This document shows positions 21,621 to 32,699 of a DNA stretch of 64,000 nucleotides, one piece after another. The translations under genes were made by a program, and so were the position numbers. Positions within the stretch are counted from its first letter, which is position 1; each line of letters opens with the position of its first letter. The notes beneath the pieces were generated by a model. It ran no database searches. It was not told the DNA's origin and saw nothing but the letters and a program-made list of their open reading frames with translations. The DNA comes from Halichondria panicea (lineage: Eukaryota > Porifera > Demospongiae > Suberitida > Halichondriidae), in contig NC_087386.1 of the NCBI RefSeq assembly GCF_963675165.1, positions 6,139,566 through 6,203,565 of the forward strand, written 5' to 3'.

Positions 21621-24600
21621 TCAATATTCATAATCATCACTATCGTTCTCTGAGTCATTATCTTCCACTATCATGAGATATGCAAGCTGGTCATTTTCGC
21701 TGAACGTAGGTTCATTCTTAAACTCTTGAACAGCACAATTGAGGTGCTTAGCAGCATCACTGAGGCCACTCCTCTTAATAGCCAAAAGTCCATCCAAAGT
21801 TCGTTTGTTCTTGGTTAGGACTGCATATTTCTGCATGTACATACGCATATGCATAATATCAATAGGTTATATAGTTTACGTTTGAACAAGCTGAAGGTGT
21901 TGTACTAGTGACACTAGAAGACAGGCCATCATCGCTGGATATATCTAAAGACTGAATATCAGCTGTAATACCTGCATGTGTATACAATAATATTACTGTT
22001 ATAGTGTGATAATTATATCTATGAATCTGATTGAATTATGCTACGCTGAGCATCTACCCCCTACCAATGGTAACTCACTTTCAAACTAGTACTTTTTAGC
22101 AAGCCAGACAAAATTATCTACAAAATCTTTAGTTTCCCAAACATGCATGTCTGGGGAAATATCAAAGGGAATTATCATAGTTAAGTTATACCCTGGACAT
22201 AATTTAAGGCTATCCCAGCTGTTAGGACCTAAGTGGTTGCTAAGTGGTTTGTGGCCTAGATGTTTACCTTAGATGACCCTAATCTGGAAAAGATTGTGAT
22301 ATTGAAATCTATAATACATGCAGTACATACACATGTTAATACGTATACACAATCGTTTACCACTTGTACTATCAAGCATAGCTATAGAGAGATGTAGGAA
22401 CAACAACTACAGGTACGTTCGTAACATACCTTGAATATCACATTCAAGCTTATTTGGTACAGAACTTTTAAAGTACATCAAGTACTGGGTCATCTCCAAC
22501 AGTAGCAGTGATTCTTCTTCTTTCAGTCGCTGAATTTGGTTGTACACAGTAGAAATTTTGTGCTTTTCTTGTACTGACACACAATAGCGACCTGATCGAA
22601 AGAGTTCAAGCCGGTCACAGTGTATACCTATATGCTGGACTATAACTAGCTTACTTGAAAGGGATGACCAAGGAAAGTTCCCTGATAAAATGTCTTCGTC
22701 TATGGCTTGAGGCAGTTCCATGTTGTATTGCTGTATGAGATCATTGTACTGCTTTGCCAATTTCTTGAGTTTTTTGTGGTCATTTGATATTGCTTTCCTG
22801 AGTTTTGCCCGTTGTTTGCTAGTAGCTGCACAATTTCATGCTCATAAAACACAACCATGCACATTTAATAAACATACTGGACAGCTTTTGAATGTTGGCA
22901 TGCCTCCTTTGAGCTGTTAAGTACCCTAATTCTATACGTTCCTTAAACTTGCATGTGGCTGCTCTTGCTGCAGCTAGTTCACACTCGGTATCAACTTGAT
23001 CCGGAGAAATGGCATTTGATTGCACTATCGTACTCTTTAATTCAGACATCCGTCGCTGGTGGTGAGAGTCACATGAAAGAGAAAAGTTTTTCAGCCTCAG
23101 CATACAGCTGTTCATTGCCTATAATATTATTATTATTATATTATTATTATAGATAAAGGCTATAGCTGCATATACCTGTTAAAATACTCATTGCTGAATT
23201 AGATCCTCTAACCAGTGGCTGCAACTGTATTGCAGTGTCGTTCGACATCTTCAGTTGGAAGTAGTCAACTCTTTGCTGTTCGCAATCAATTATATCACCA
23301 CCTGAACATTCTCCTAAAAATTAATGTTAACCACAAATGAAGCTATTTACCAGACAGAAATTATAATTACATATTCCTTGCGATTTCTTGCACCTCTTGA
23401 CGGCATTGTTCGCAATATTCAGGGGTCAGATCCTTACTAACTTTATCTTGAAGGAGAAGCAATTCTTTTTTGAGTTCACCCAGATCACGTCGAGTCTACA
23501 GTAGTTAATAAACACACAAAATAGCGTATATGCAAACAAGTAACACACCTTGTTTAAGCGACACTTCAAGTAGCTTGGAAGACTACTGATCTTTCTATCA
23601 TTCCAAAACATTGCTGCTTCTGTTAGCTGTTCTTCTCGGCCTAATAGATAACCACTAATTATTTAGCAAAAATATAATCACACACCAGCTGCATTCATGT
23701 ACTTTGTTGTTAAGTTGAAACGACTGAGATAGCTAAAGAGCTGCTCCATTTCTTCCCCAGCTCCAGCTGCTGAATTTGGCTGCCACCTTCCACCCCATAA
23801 TACCTGTACATTACAATGTGTTATGAGAACTTTACAATAGTTAAAAATAACCTACCTGACAATGCCATGAGTGAGCTTTAGCGTGCATCACAGACAAACA
23901 TGGTTGGGAAGACATTGCGTCTTTAGTCTCGGGACAGGAGTTCACCTTTGATTTGGCCCAGGGCCAATACTGACACATAACGTCGGCCCAAACACACTTC
24001 GCTTTAGAAAAGTACTTTGTGTGGAGGTAATGAGGATATCCAAATCTACAAGGAAGGTTAATTTTTCCATCTAGCATTATTACTATAAGAATCTACCACT
24101 TACATCTCTCCTCGAAAGCTTTCAAAGCTAAGGCATGCCTGCATCCTGCCACCTCCAAGCCAGTCTCATCAAGATTGGCCATTGTCTTCGAGACAGCTTT
24201 GGCAGCTCCAGCGAGTAGTTCCACACAATCCAGAACTTTCTATTGTCTTCTTGATTCAAGATAAATTATATAATAGTGGAAAATGCAAAGTGAATAGATT
24301 GAAACTTACCTCATCAAAGTATCCCAGCACATCTATATGCGTATCTACCTCTTCGTTTTGCACAATGAATCCTCCATCGTAATACTGAGTGTTCGAGCCT
24401 CTACAATTAAATGGAAACCGTATCACATATTGCACGTAAGTTGATCTAGTACTTACCTGGGGACTTTGCTATATCTGTAGTTTTTTGTTACCATCAAAAT
24501 GAACAGAATGCTGTTCTGGTGTGCAGCACGGACATTCAAATAGTGGAGAATGCTTTAGTTCACCAATAGAGAACTTGCTGTAGCGCCACTCCCGGAAAGC

Positions 24601-26095
24601 CTTTCCAAATGTTGCAGGATTTAGTGATCCGACCTGTAAAACATATAATTAGAAGGCCATGAGACAGCATGATGAGCACTTACTCGTCCTTTCGACAAAG
24701 AAAATTGCTCTAGTGTTCTCAGAAAACCCACTTCAGACAAACCAGGATTATGTTTCTTCAACAGATTGTAAAAGAGGAACAAATCAGTATCAAAGATGTG
24801 TGCGGATTTTCGTGCAGGATTACCAGGCCAATATTGCTCTCTTATTACATCATGGGGCGTTTCTAAGTGGATTTCTTGTCCACAGTTGTCACAAATCGGA
24901 AGAACATCATTCAAGTCATAGCGTCCTAACTTGTATTTATAATAACACTGAAGATTGAACACTTTTTACAGTACCTCTTAAATTCACTACAATCCTTTTT
25001 GACTCTCTGGGACAAACCGTCACTGTTCCGATACTACAAAGAGGATATCTCCATGGAATGCTGAACGGAATGCATACCCCTGCATGTAACAACAAAAATT
25101 GTCATCTAAATTGTTGTGAAAGTGAACTGTCCATACTTTGAGTAGAAAGTAGAGTTGAGTCAGCTTCACAGCCAATAGTTGTTGGTGGTATTGCCCTAAA
25201 TATACCATCATACCACACTTCACGATCATGCAAAGGCTGGTGCTTATGAGCTACGACATCACAGATATTGCACATGTACTGTGAAGCGCCGCACTGATGA
25301 CATCGAATTTGAGGACTTTCGTCACCACACATAAAACAAGCCTATAGTAGAGTATACATGGAAATAAGTCTTTATGGTCATCATAACTTACAGAATCAGC
25401 AGGCATTGAAGAGTACATGACTACTTCTTCAAACAATTTGCTGCGGAATGCTTCCCAGTTCTCCTCGCGGGTATCCATACGTTTTCGCCAATCTGATTTT
25501 GGGTGGTTATCTGCTATGGACACATCAATGCTCTGGAGCAGGTCATCTAGCCTCATCTGATTATCTGATACTATAACAGAATGTAAATACATATACCATA
25601 ATTATAATTATTTCCGACAGACTCTACTCGTACTCGTAACGCCAGAACAGTCGCAACATAAGTATAATTGTACTGGCAAAGTCAATACTAACCTGAATCC
25701 TCTGTCTCTGACAGCTGAACATCACCAAACTCAAAGCCAGGGTCAACACATTGGTCTTCTAAAAACAGATATCAAAATAAATATAATTATTGTGCCAGCT
25801 CAGTGCTCATACCAGTGGCCGACGTGTGAAGAGGTACTGTGTCACGAGGCGGTGGTACTCTACCCCGCTTTCTTTTAGTTTTAGACACAGTTGTGTTAAA
25901 CTTAGCCGTTTTGCTTGTTGTTCTCACACTTGTGTCGTGGGTATATACTCTTTGAGCTTGATTTCCTCTCTTGTTGGGTCTCAGTAGTAGCAGTTCAGAA
26001 TCTAGGTCATTTTCAAGGGCTACACTGTCCTGCTTTTGCCTGTGCTTTTTTCTTTGCTGCCTCAACTTGGACACTTCAGCTTCTAGAGGATCCAT
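21621..26095 (-). pseudogene. KDZ transposase, about 18 exons, one frameshift
   Basis: Begins MDPLEAEVSKLRQQ at 26095, a basic N-terminus. Then come a Cys cluster (CMCGDESPQIRCHQCG, CNICDVVAHKHQ; exon about 25340-25150) of the kind associated with KDZ transposases, the YKLGRYDLNDVLPICDNC region, WRYSKFSIGELK and CPCCTPEQ with FDGNKKL. Catalytic-core words follow: DETGLEVAGCRHA (24190-24120), WADVMCQYWPW (about 23960), SVMHAKAHSWHCQ (about 23870) and GEEMEQLFSYLSR (about 23750), which supply conserved Asp and Glu residues. The C-terminus is helical and charged (23117-22431) and ends SENDSDDYEY. Introns are short GT-AG. Near 24478 two bases seem lost: the frame reads a stop after DGNKKLQI, while the shifted frame continues RYSKVP and joins the next exon (SNTQYYDGGFI) in phase. 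So the copy is probably inactive, unless the base calls are wrong. Confidence 0.85.
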
Positions 26096-26208
26096 TTCAG
26101 CTTAGTTGTTGCAGTTGGTGAGAGAGTTGTTGGAGGAGGTTGGATCGAGTCTCTTGCTGTAATAATCGGACCATGCGCTTTGCTGTACTGTGTGCTTCGC
26201 ATATTGGC

Positions 26209-26313
26209 TATTCATCTATAATGCATGATGGCCACACCTATATAGATCAATGTCAATAATGGCATCTTTTCTATTATATACTATTAGTCTATATTCATAA
26301 AGAGTATAAGTTG
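26209..26313. repeat. right terminal inverted repeat of the KDZ element
   Basis: Inverted partner of 17189-17293, ending 'gagtataagttg'. The host sequence 'cacgaccacatctgacc' resumes at 26314. Confidence 0.9.
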
Positions 26314-26485
26314 CACGACCACATCTGACCGGGCCTGAGGGGGGGGGGGGGGAAGGGGGTATAAGAGACTTGCTGTTGGAGGTGTTGCAAGATGGCTGTC
26401 TGATCATGAGCGGAGACAGTCTGCTGTCTGAGTATTAATTAAAAGCATCCTCCTTATTATTAGAGTTGGTCGGCTGTACTACTGA
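26314..26485 (-). pseudogene. bHLH gene remnant beyond the transposon
   Basis: Continues the duplicate bHLH 3' region: 'acatctgacc' at the 3' splice site of the last exon, an expanded G-run (about 26339-26352), then a jump into the middle of the preceding Gln-rich exon ('cttgctgttggaggtgttgc', counterpart at 40398). An insertion brings a stop. Homology to the bHLH gene ends at about 26485 ('attagagttggt'), where INTS11 exon sequence begins. Confidence 0.8.
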
Positions 26486-27204
26486 CTTCCTGACTGAAGA
26501 AGATAAAAGAATGTTTGGAGAGAAATGGAAAGGTATTCAACACTTTTAATGCTCATTGCTTACACAACATTGTAGATACCTGTTAGGTTCTCATTCCCGT
26601 GTTTGCTCTTGGTAGAGCTCAGGAGTTGTGCATACTGCTCCGGGAAACTTTCTGGTGCCCATACATTCTAGAATGTAACTTCCATTCGTCACAAATGTTT
26701 CCAGGGACAAATGAAACATCCTATTTACTTTCCAAGCCTTTGGCAGAGAAGGTAAACTTTAATTATATCTATCTATACTCAATGTCTTCAGAACTTCTTC
26801 TCTCTCAACAGGCCAATCATTACTACAAGTTGTTCATCACATGGACAAACCAGAAAATACAAAACCGTACAGCGAAACCGTACAGCGAGTTCAAGCACAT
26901 CAAAGTGAGATTATTACCCCACCTAGTGCTGTTTCCTTAATTGGTAGACCCCCCACAGCCATTTGATAGGTCCTATATTGACCAGCCCGGACCCATGGTG
27001 GTGTTTGCTACCCCAGGCATGCTGCACGCTGGTCTCTCACTGCAAATCTTCAAAAGATGGGCCGATGACGAGAAAAACATGGCAAGTCAATAATTATAAT
27101 ACCATATTCTTCGTGTAGACTATTGTATGCTATTCACATTACCTACTCTCTACTGTAATTATGCCTCGAGGCGTATAGCCGCACGAGGGATACGGTAAAG
27201 CTGA

Positions 27205-27240
<36 letters not shown>

Positions 27241-27628
27241 GTCTGTTCTTACTGTAAGGTCTTGTAGCTTCTGTAATATGAGACCCGTACATTGTGATTT
27301 ATCTCCTCTCATGTTAGTGTAATTGAGTTTTAATTAGTTTCCTGTCCAAACCCCCCCCCCCTGCAGCTTATCATGCCCGGGTACTGTGTAGCAGGCACTA
27401 TAGGGCACAAGGTTCTCTCTGGGGCTAAGAAGATTGAGATAGACAAGAAGATGGTCAACGTCAGGCTCTCTGTGCATGCAGTACCTGTCCTTTAGGTGAG
27501 TTGCTATGGGAACACATGTGTACAGTATACTAATTTCATAAAAGGACCTTTTAATATTGTAGACTTGTGTGTATTTCTCCAGTGCCCATGCCGATGCCAA
27601 GGGAATTATGCAGCTGTTGCGACAGGTG
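26486..27628 (+). pseudogene. INTS11: INTS11 middle exons, degenerate copy
   Basis: Successive exons of the beta-CASP part of INTS11 are recognisable: KKIKECLERNGK (about 26503-26538), [18 protein letters not shown] (from 26590), [22 protein letters not shown] (from 26812), [19 protein letters not shown] (from 26977), LIMPGYCVAGTIGHKVLSG (from 27367) and AHADAKGIMQLL (27585-27628). Several exons need frame changes: extra bases before KKIKEC, a shift between PIYF and SKPLAEK, a shift within the TVQRN region, an extra C before FDRSY, and a 4-bp 'tgca' insertion near 27473. It is therefore a pseudogene. The final donor at 27629 joins in phase to the 3' exons found at 38390, 10.8 kb away. Confidence 0.85.
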
Positions 27629-27629
27629 A

Positions 27630-28224
27630 ATTATTATACCTCGAGGTATAGCCGCATGTGGGATACGGTAAAGCTTACTGTGTGTGTGTATATAGCCTAA
27701 TTTAATACCATATAGCTGGTAATTTTCGTGGGGCAAAATATTCGTGGTTTTTGTGGTTGAAGCTCTGACCACGAATATTTTACCCGCGACTTTGCCTACC
27801 TTTACCTGCAGCAAGCAGCAACCACGAAAATATTATCCACAAAGTGACTAAATACTGCTCAACCAATGTTTTGCCCCCTGATAGTAAGCTCGATAACTGT
27901 AAACTTTGTTGTTTTCTTGTTGATTGTGATTATAATATCCATGGAGCACTCGCAACGTGCATTAACTGGTTTGTAGTTTGCAGCTACCAATAGCTAGTAT
28001 CGCTCTAGTGTAGAGCTAACAGAATAGCAACCTTCTCTGAACAGATTTTGCCATTCCTGATTCTGGAGAGACTGCAATGGTCTTCAATGTATTGCTCTAG
28101 AATAAAGCCTTATAATTTGTTTGCAAGATAGCATTGCTAGAAGCTTATAGAATCACTTAGCTGTACTCGCATTGCAACCGTGGAGCAGTTGTAGCAAAAT
28201 TCTATGGCTTAAAAATGAATTATT
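27630..28224. other. repeat remnants after INTS11 pseudoexons
   Basis: Contains the common dispersed word 'cctcgaggtatagccgcatg', a foldback at about 27705-27842 ('ggtaattttcgtggggcaaa' with 'ccacgaaaatattatccac') and AT-rich spacer also seen near 2700-3050. No gene recognised. Confidence 0.45.
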
Positions 28225-28505
28225 TTGACCACCAACCGTGTTCTAACAATCTTAATTATCCGGCCCTCCATTATTTGGAACCTCGATTATCCGGCTTGGC
28301 AACTTTCATTTTAATAATTCAGAAAATGGGCGTATCCCTTAAACGCTCATGCGCATTGCAGCTGTTATGGAGACAATCCTGCTTATCTTCTGAGCATGCG
28401 CAGCTGTTATCACTTAAGTGGGTGGATCAAGGCGTGGTTTAACCATTCGCTTATCCGGCGACCTGCCTCTGGAACCAAGATGTTCGGATAATCGAGGTTC
28501 TACTG
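28225..28505. mobile_element. pogo/Tigger-like MITE
   Basis: Copy of the family at 8400-8691, with 'attatccggccctccatta' at the left and 'taatcgaggttctactg' then TA at the right. It has the same internal 'gcatgcgcagctgttatc' type words. Non-coding. Confidence 0.6.
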
Positions 28506-28595
28506 TACCAAACTGCCAACCAGAGCAGAGCTGTGGTTTACTATACAGTTGTATACAAGGGAAGGCTGTGGTTTACTATATACATGCAGTTGTAT

Positions 28596-29078
28596 ACCGT
28601 ATAGTGGGTATATTTCGAGGGTATAAATTTTTGCGGATGGACCTCTACAAAGGATTTCGCGGATTTTATTTTCGTGGTCTGCATGAGTTCCAGCCTTTTG
28701 GCGCATGCGCACATCAACATGCAGCTGTACCTCCACACCGTTAGCCTCGAATCCAGGCCTAGCTTGTATGAATCGGTGAGGCACTATGTCCTCCACCTCT
28801 AGCAGAACGTTTGCTGTGCAGGCCATGGTCAGGGGATACCACCAGTACAAAACAATCTGGGCGTAGACGTAGAGCAAGCTAGCTGGCTATACCGGTGTCC
28901 TTGTCTCTAGATTCCTTTTTCTTTCCTCTTATTATCGATAGGTGTGGTCAATAATACTGAACACGCCTACTATTCAATAAGATATAAAATTTCGTGGGTA
29001 TACATTTTTGCGGTACAGGCTCAATCCGCGAACACTGCAAACATTTTTATACCCTCGAAATATACCCGCTATACGGTA
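28596..29078. mobile_element. ~480-bp MITE with 'taccgtata' ends
   Basis: Inverted ends of about 45 bp: left 'taccgtatagtgggtatat', then 'ttcgagggtataaatttttg'; right is the complement, ending 'atacccgctatacggta'. The interior includes a Thr/Ala-like CpG-bearing segment near 28680-28860 without a supported gene. Confidence 0.7.
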
Positions 29079-29259
29079 CAAGTGAAGGCTGTGGTTTACT
29101 ACATTGTAGATCCTAGTCTATGGAATTTGTCAGCAGTAGTTTTCCCTTTGATATCTATGGCTTTTGTTCTACAAAAAATGACAGCTGATTATAATACATA
29201 CATGTAATTATTTTTAGCAAAATAAATGTGTTCAATCATAATTATGTCACTGATAATAG

Positions 29260-30296
29260 TTAGTTTATCAATGGTGTCACTTCTGAAAGCTCAGTTGTAC
29301 TTGGGCTCAGGAAGTTGGGAGCATGATCAGCTGTGTCCGTAGGTAGGCTGACTCTAGTGGAGGGTGGAGCAGTTCGTAGTCCTGGACCAGCCGTCTCGAT
29401 ATCTGCTCTGTTGGCAAACCTCACATGTCTTGTTCTGCTACGAAAACTGTAGCACATGTAACCAAAAACTAGCAATGGGAAACACGATAGAGGAGAAGAT
29501 AGTACTGTCTGTGCTATCACTACAGGAGGCGTAATAATAAAAAACCCATTACAAACATTCAATCCAAACACAAACAGAGTAAAGAAAAACAGAGCAAAGA
29601 ATATTCCTATTTCTTTCAGTACATCTCTTCTCCTTGCAATTTGCCTTCTCCATAGAGTACAAAACCACATAGTAAAACAACATTTCCTATAAAGCTTATT
29701 AGTACTAGTGCAGATGGTATGACTAAAATAATTAGAGTGAAATACAAAGTGAAGTTTATTACTCCAATATATAAACAATATCCCAGCACACTAAACACAA
29801 ACCCGACAAGCAATGTTATCATGACAAATATACATTCCAATAGCAAACGTGATCGATCACTCCAAGGACGCCTTCTTGAGAAACAACCACACAGTTTTGT
29901 TACTAGGGTAAAGTAGATAGAGCAGACTAGTATAGCTATAATCCACATTAAACCGCCATATGCCAGACTGATGTACACAAGTTTAACTTCGTTACAAAAG
30001 TTGAGCATTGACTCATCTGGTTTGAATGCAGGAATGCTCCAAAGCCATAATGCTCCAAGCTGTAATGTAGTGACGACAGTCATGTAGACTATCCTTCTTA
30101 CTAGAAAGTTAGTCTTCCTTAGACAGATAAACACAATATTCAACACCATCCCAACAAAGCTCAATGGAAACACCACTGAGAGAACTACTGCTTGAGCAAT
30201 GTAGACATCTGGCAGGGTTGTGTTGATGTTTGTAGGATATGGATACCATGGATCAGGACCAGGATCAGGATCAAGATAGCTGCACTCCATTCTCAC
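29260..30296 (-). pseudogene. 7TM receptor copy 8, single-base frameshift
   Basis: The N-terminus at 30296 has an expanded Asp-Pro stretch (DPDPGPDPWYPYP) and segments 1-5 are open. At about 29677 the sequence 'gttttactatgtgg' lacks one base relative to sisters ('gttttaactatatgg'), shifting the frame after GNVVL. The rest (FCTLWRRQIARRRDVLKE onward, segment 6, NVCNGFFIITPPV, segment 7, tail) is intact in the next frame to the stop at 29260. A single-base loss could be genuine or a base-call error; otherwise the copy looks functional. Confidence 0.75.
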
Positions 30297-31049
30297 AAAC
30301 TGTCAAGTCAGCTTAATTAGCTGTGTAGTATAATTTCCAAGTTAGGCACCTCGTTAATTAGATTCATGGCCGGAACACAGGAAGTCTTGTGGTAAGTCTA
30401 CAGAGAATGTAATGTAAAGCACAGCAGTGTAAAACAATCCTTAGCAACAGAGAATCAATATACACAGCCAATAATCATGGGACGTTTCATACCTGTTACG
30501 GGCCCGTTTTAATTTACAGCCCAAAATCCACGTGCATGGTGTATTCAACTCTTTGGTTAGATACTGCGTAGCAGCCGGCTTTCTGTATTTGGTGGACTGG
30601 ACTAGAATGGAGTACTGAAATGACCTTTTGACCTTTCTGCGTATGCGCAGTACGTGATTATACTTTGCTATTTATTATATCTCGAGGCGTAGCCGCATGA
30701 GGGATACAGTAAAACTGACTGTGTGTCTTTTTATAGGATAGGAAACGCACACTGAGTTTATGTAGTGTGTCGTCACATTCCATCCTCGTTATGCCCCGCC
30801 CACTGGCATCATGCACAGACACAGTATAGTATAGCAGCTACATTAGTTGTGCAGGCAGAAATTCCACTGTAGTCTGTGTACTAAAAGTAGCTAGGTGAGA
30901 GTTGTTTCCAATGTTACAAACTATAGAGGATTTTATATATCTGCAAGAATAATTATTATCACGAATAAAGTCATTTAACAAGCCTATAATTTAATAACGT
31001 ATACAGCTGGTAATTTTCGTGGGGCAATATGTTGGTGGTTTTTGTGGTT
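30297..31049 (-). promoter_or_regulatory. recurrent 5' flank of receptor copy 8
   Basis: Conserved upstream block (slightly rearranged near 30360-30440), followed distally by 'tctcgaggcgtagccgcatg', 'tatgccccgcccactggcatc' and AT-rich spacer. Confidence 0.5.
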
Positions 31050-31316
31050 CTAACAATCTCAATTATCTGGCCCTCCATTTTCTGGAACCTCGATTATCCG
31101 GCTTGGCAACTTTCACTTCAGAAAATGGGCGTATCCCTTAAATGCGCATGTGCATTGCAGCTGTTACTATGGAGACAGGCCTGCTTATGTTCTGAGCATG
31201 CGCAGGCAACCATGCTGTTATTATTTAAGTGGGTGGATCAAGGGGTGGTTTATCTATTCAATTATCCGGCGACCTGCCTCTGGAACCAAGGTGTCCAGAT
31301 AATCGAGGTTCTGTTG
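31050..31316. mobile_element. pogo/Tigger-like MITE
   Basis: Fourth copy of the family described at 8400-8691; right end 'aatcgaggttctgttg' followed by TA. Confidence 0.55.
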
Positions 31317-31552
31317 TACCAAACTGTTCCAAGAATGCCAACGACAGAATATAAGCACATGCACAGCTGTGGTTACTACAGTTGTAGCTCCTAGTCAGCA
31401 TATTGTTTTTCCGCTTTCAGTCTACAATAATTATTTTAAATGACAGCTGGTGCACAGTGCATCCAGTCTAGAGAGTAAAGTACCACAATAGGGTGAGTAG
31501 TTGTACTTAAATGTATCTCAAGATTTGCACAATACCGTTGTAGAGGTGATTA

Positions 31553-32690
31553 TGCCTCGGTGCGCATGCGCAAGCGAGGTATACGGTAGTGTGTTTGTGT
31601 GTCTGTGTGTGTGTAGATTGCTACAGTTGCTCAAGGATGAATCAAGTGCAAGTAAGAGTTTCTATAGGCTTCTAGTCATGTTTTCTTGGATTTTAATTCG
31701 TGGATTTGCAAAATAATGCTTCGTTCTCAAAACTAGTTTTGCTTGCTTGGAATGCCATTGCAGCCTTTTCAGAAGAGCACGTACCCAAACTTGTTTACCG
31801 AGTGTTACTACTCTACTTAGTAGTTAGCTCTGCACTAGAACGCTAGTTATTGGTAGCTGCAAGAGTGAGAAGAGAGTTGCAAGGCTCTGCTGATGGCAGC
31901 CATTAATTTCAGACTTGAACTTTTGGCATCGATCGTTTTTAACAACAATCATGGTCGATCATTACCCACTCTTTGAGTTTACATGCAGTAAAATATTGCA
32001 AAAATAAGCACTTTATGTTATCAAGGGCGTATACAGAGAAGAGGGCATGCAACTCACTATGTATCCTACGTACTCATCCGACTTCGTATCAGAGACCGGA
32101 TATGCTAAAAATAGAATCCAGTATACGGACGTGAACAAGTGGGCGATGTTGTTTACGGAGTTATAATTATGGGCGTGTACATCAGAGCTGCCTAGCTAGC
32201 TAGCTAACAGTGCAGTATTATTTTAGAGAAGTGTCATGACCAGTCCTAGTCCAGCCAGGTCCAAGACAACCCCTTCGAGCATGAAGTTGAGTGCTGGCCG
32301 CATTGTTAAGAAGTACCAGAGACTCAGGAAGACAGATTATTGTACCTAGGTTTCATCTTCTTGGAGTTGCAACTGTTGGATGGTTTGCCTTTGCCTTTGA
32401 CACTGCTAGTACAAGCCATACTGCTGCTGAGAACTAGTTTTACTATGCTGCAATCGAGCTAGCTAGCTGGCACAGATATAAAAAATACTTTGATTTACCT
32501 TGTGCGGTCAAAGGTTACGCGTAGGCGTTTTTGTGGGCAGTTCTAAAAATAGCTCAATACGAAGTCGGATGATTCTGAGAATGGGGCGAGTTGCATGCCC
32601 TCTTCTCTGTATACGCCCTTGATGTTATGTAGCTTTGGTATCTCCACCGAGGCATCAGCACCTGCGGTGCTTTCATTGAATAAAGCTACA
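31553..32690. mobile_element. 'tgcctcggtg' element, interrupted
   Basis: Sister of the insertion in receptor copy 7, opposite orientation. Left end 'atgcctcggtgcgcatgcgc', right end 'ccaccgaggcatcagcacc'. The interior 31620-32020 matches 12250-12640 inverted. A second element is inserted at 32022-32622. Confidence 0.65.
32022..32622. mobile_element. 601-bp nested inverted-repeat element
   Basis: Inverted ends of at least 36 bp starting 'atcaagggcgtatacagaga' with an inner pair around 'tccgacttcgtat'. It splits 'tatgtt' and 'gttatgtagc'; the sister at about 12168-12180 (inverted) shows the uninterrupted 'ttatgttatgtagc', giving a 3-bp 'gtt' duplication. A short open frame starting at 32237 (MTSPSPARSK, 37 codons) has no support as a gene. 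Confidence 0.75.
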
Positions 32691-32699
32691 ACATTATAT

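Larger units (their letters stand above)
17189..26313. mobile_element. 9.1-kb KDZ-family DNA transposon
   Basis: Terminal inverted repeats of about 105 bp (17189-17293 and 26209-26313), both starting 'caacttatactctt'. They match nearly base for base and include 'aaaagatgccattattga' and 'ctatataggtgtggccat'. Flanks share 'acgacc' (a 6-7 bp duplication; the family usually makes 8 bp). The paralogous empty site 'gacgaccacatctgacc' lies near 39572-39588. Inside are a KDZ (Kyakuja/Dileera/Zisupton) transposase on the minus strand and a convergent CXXC-finger gene on the plus strand. Each gene carries one small frameshift, so this copy is probably no longer autonomous. Confidence 0.9.

Noticed and set aside
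32237..32350. 37-codon frame in the nested 601-bp element
   Set aside because: Too short and isolated, with no second copy in the window; could be chance or a captured fragment.
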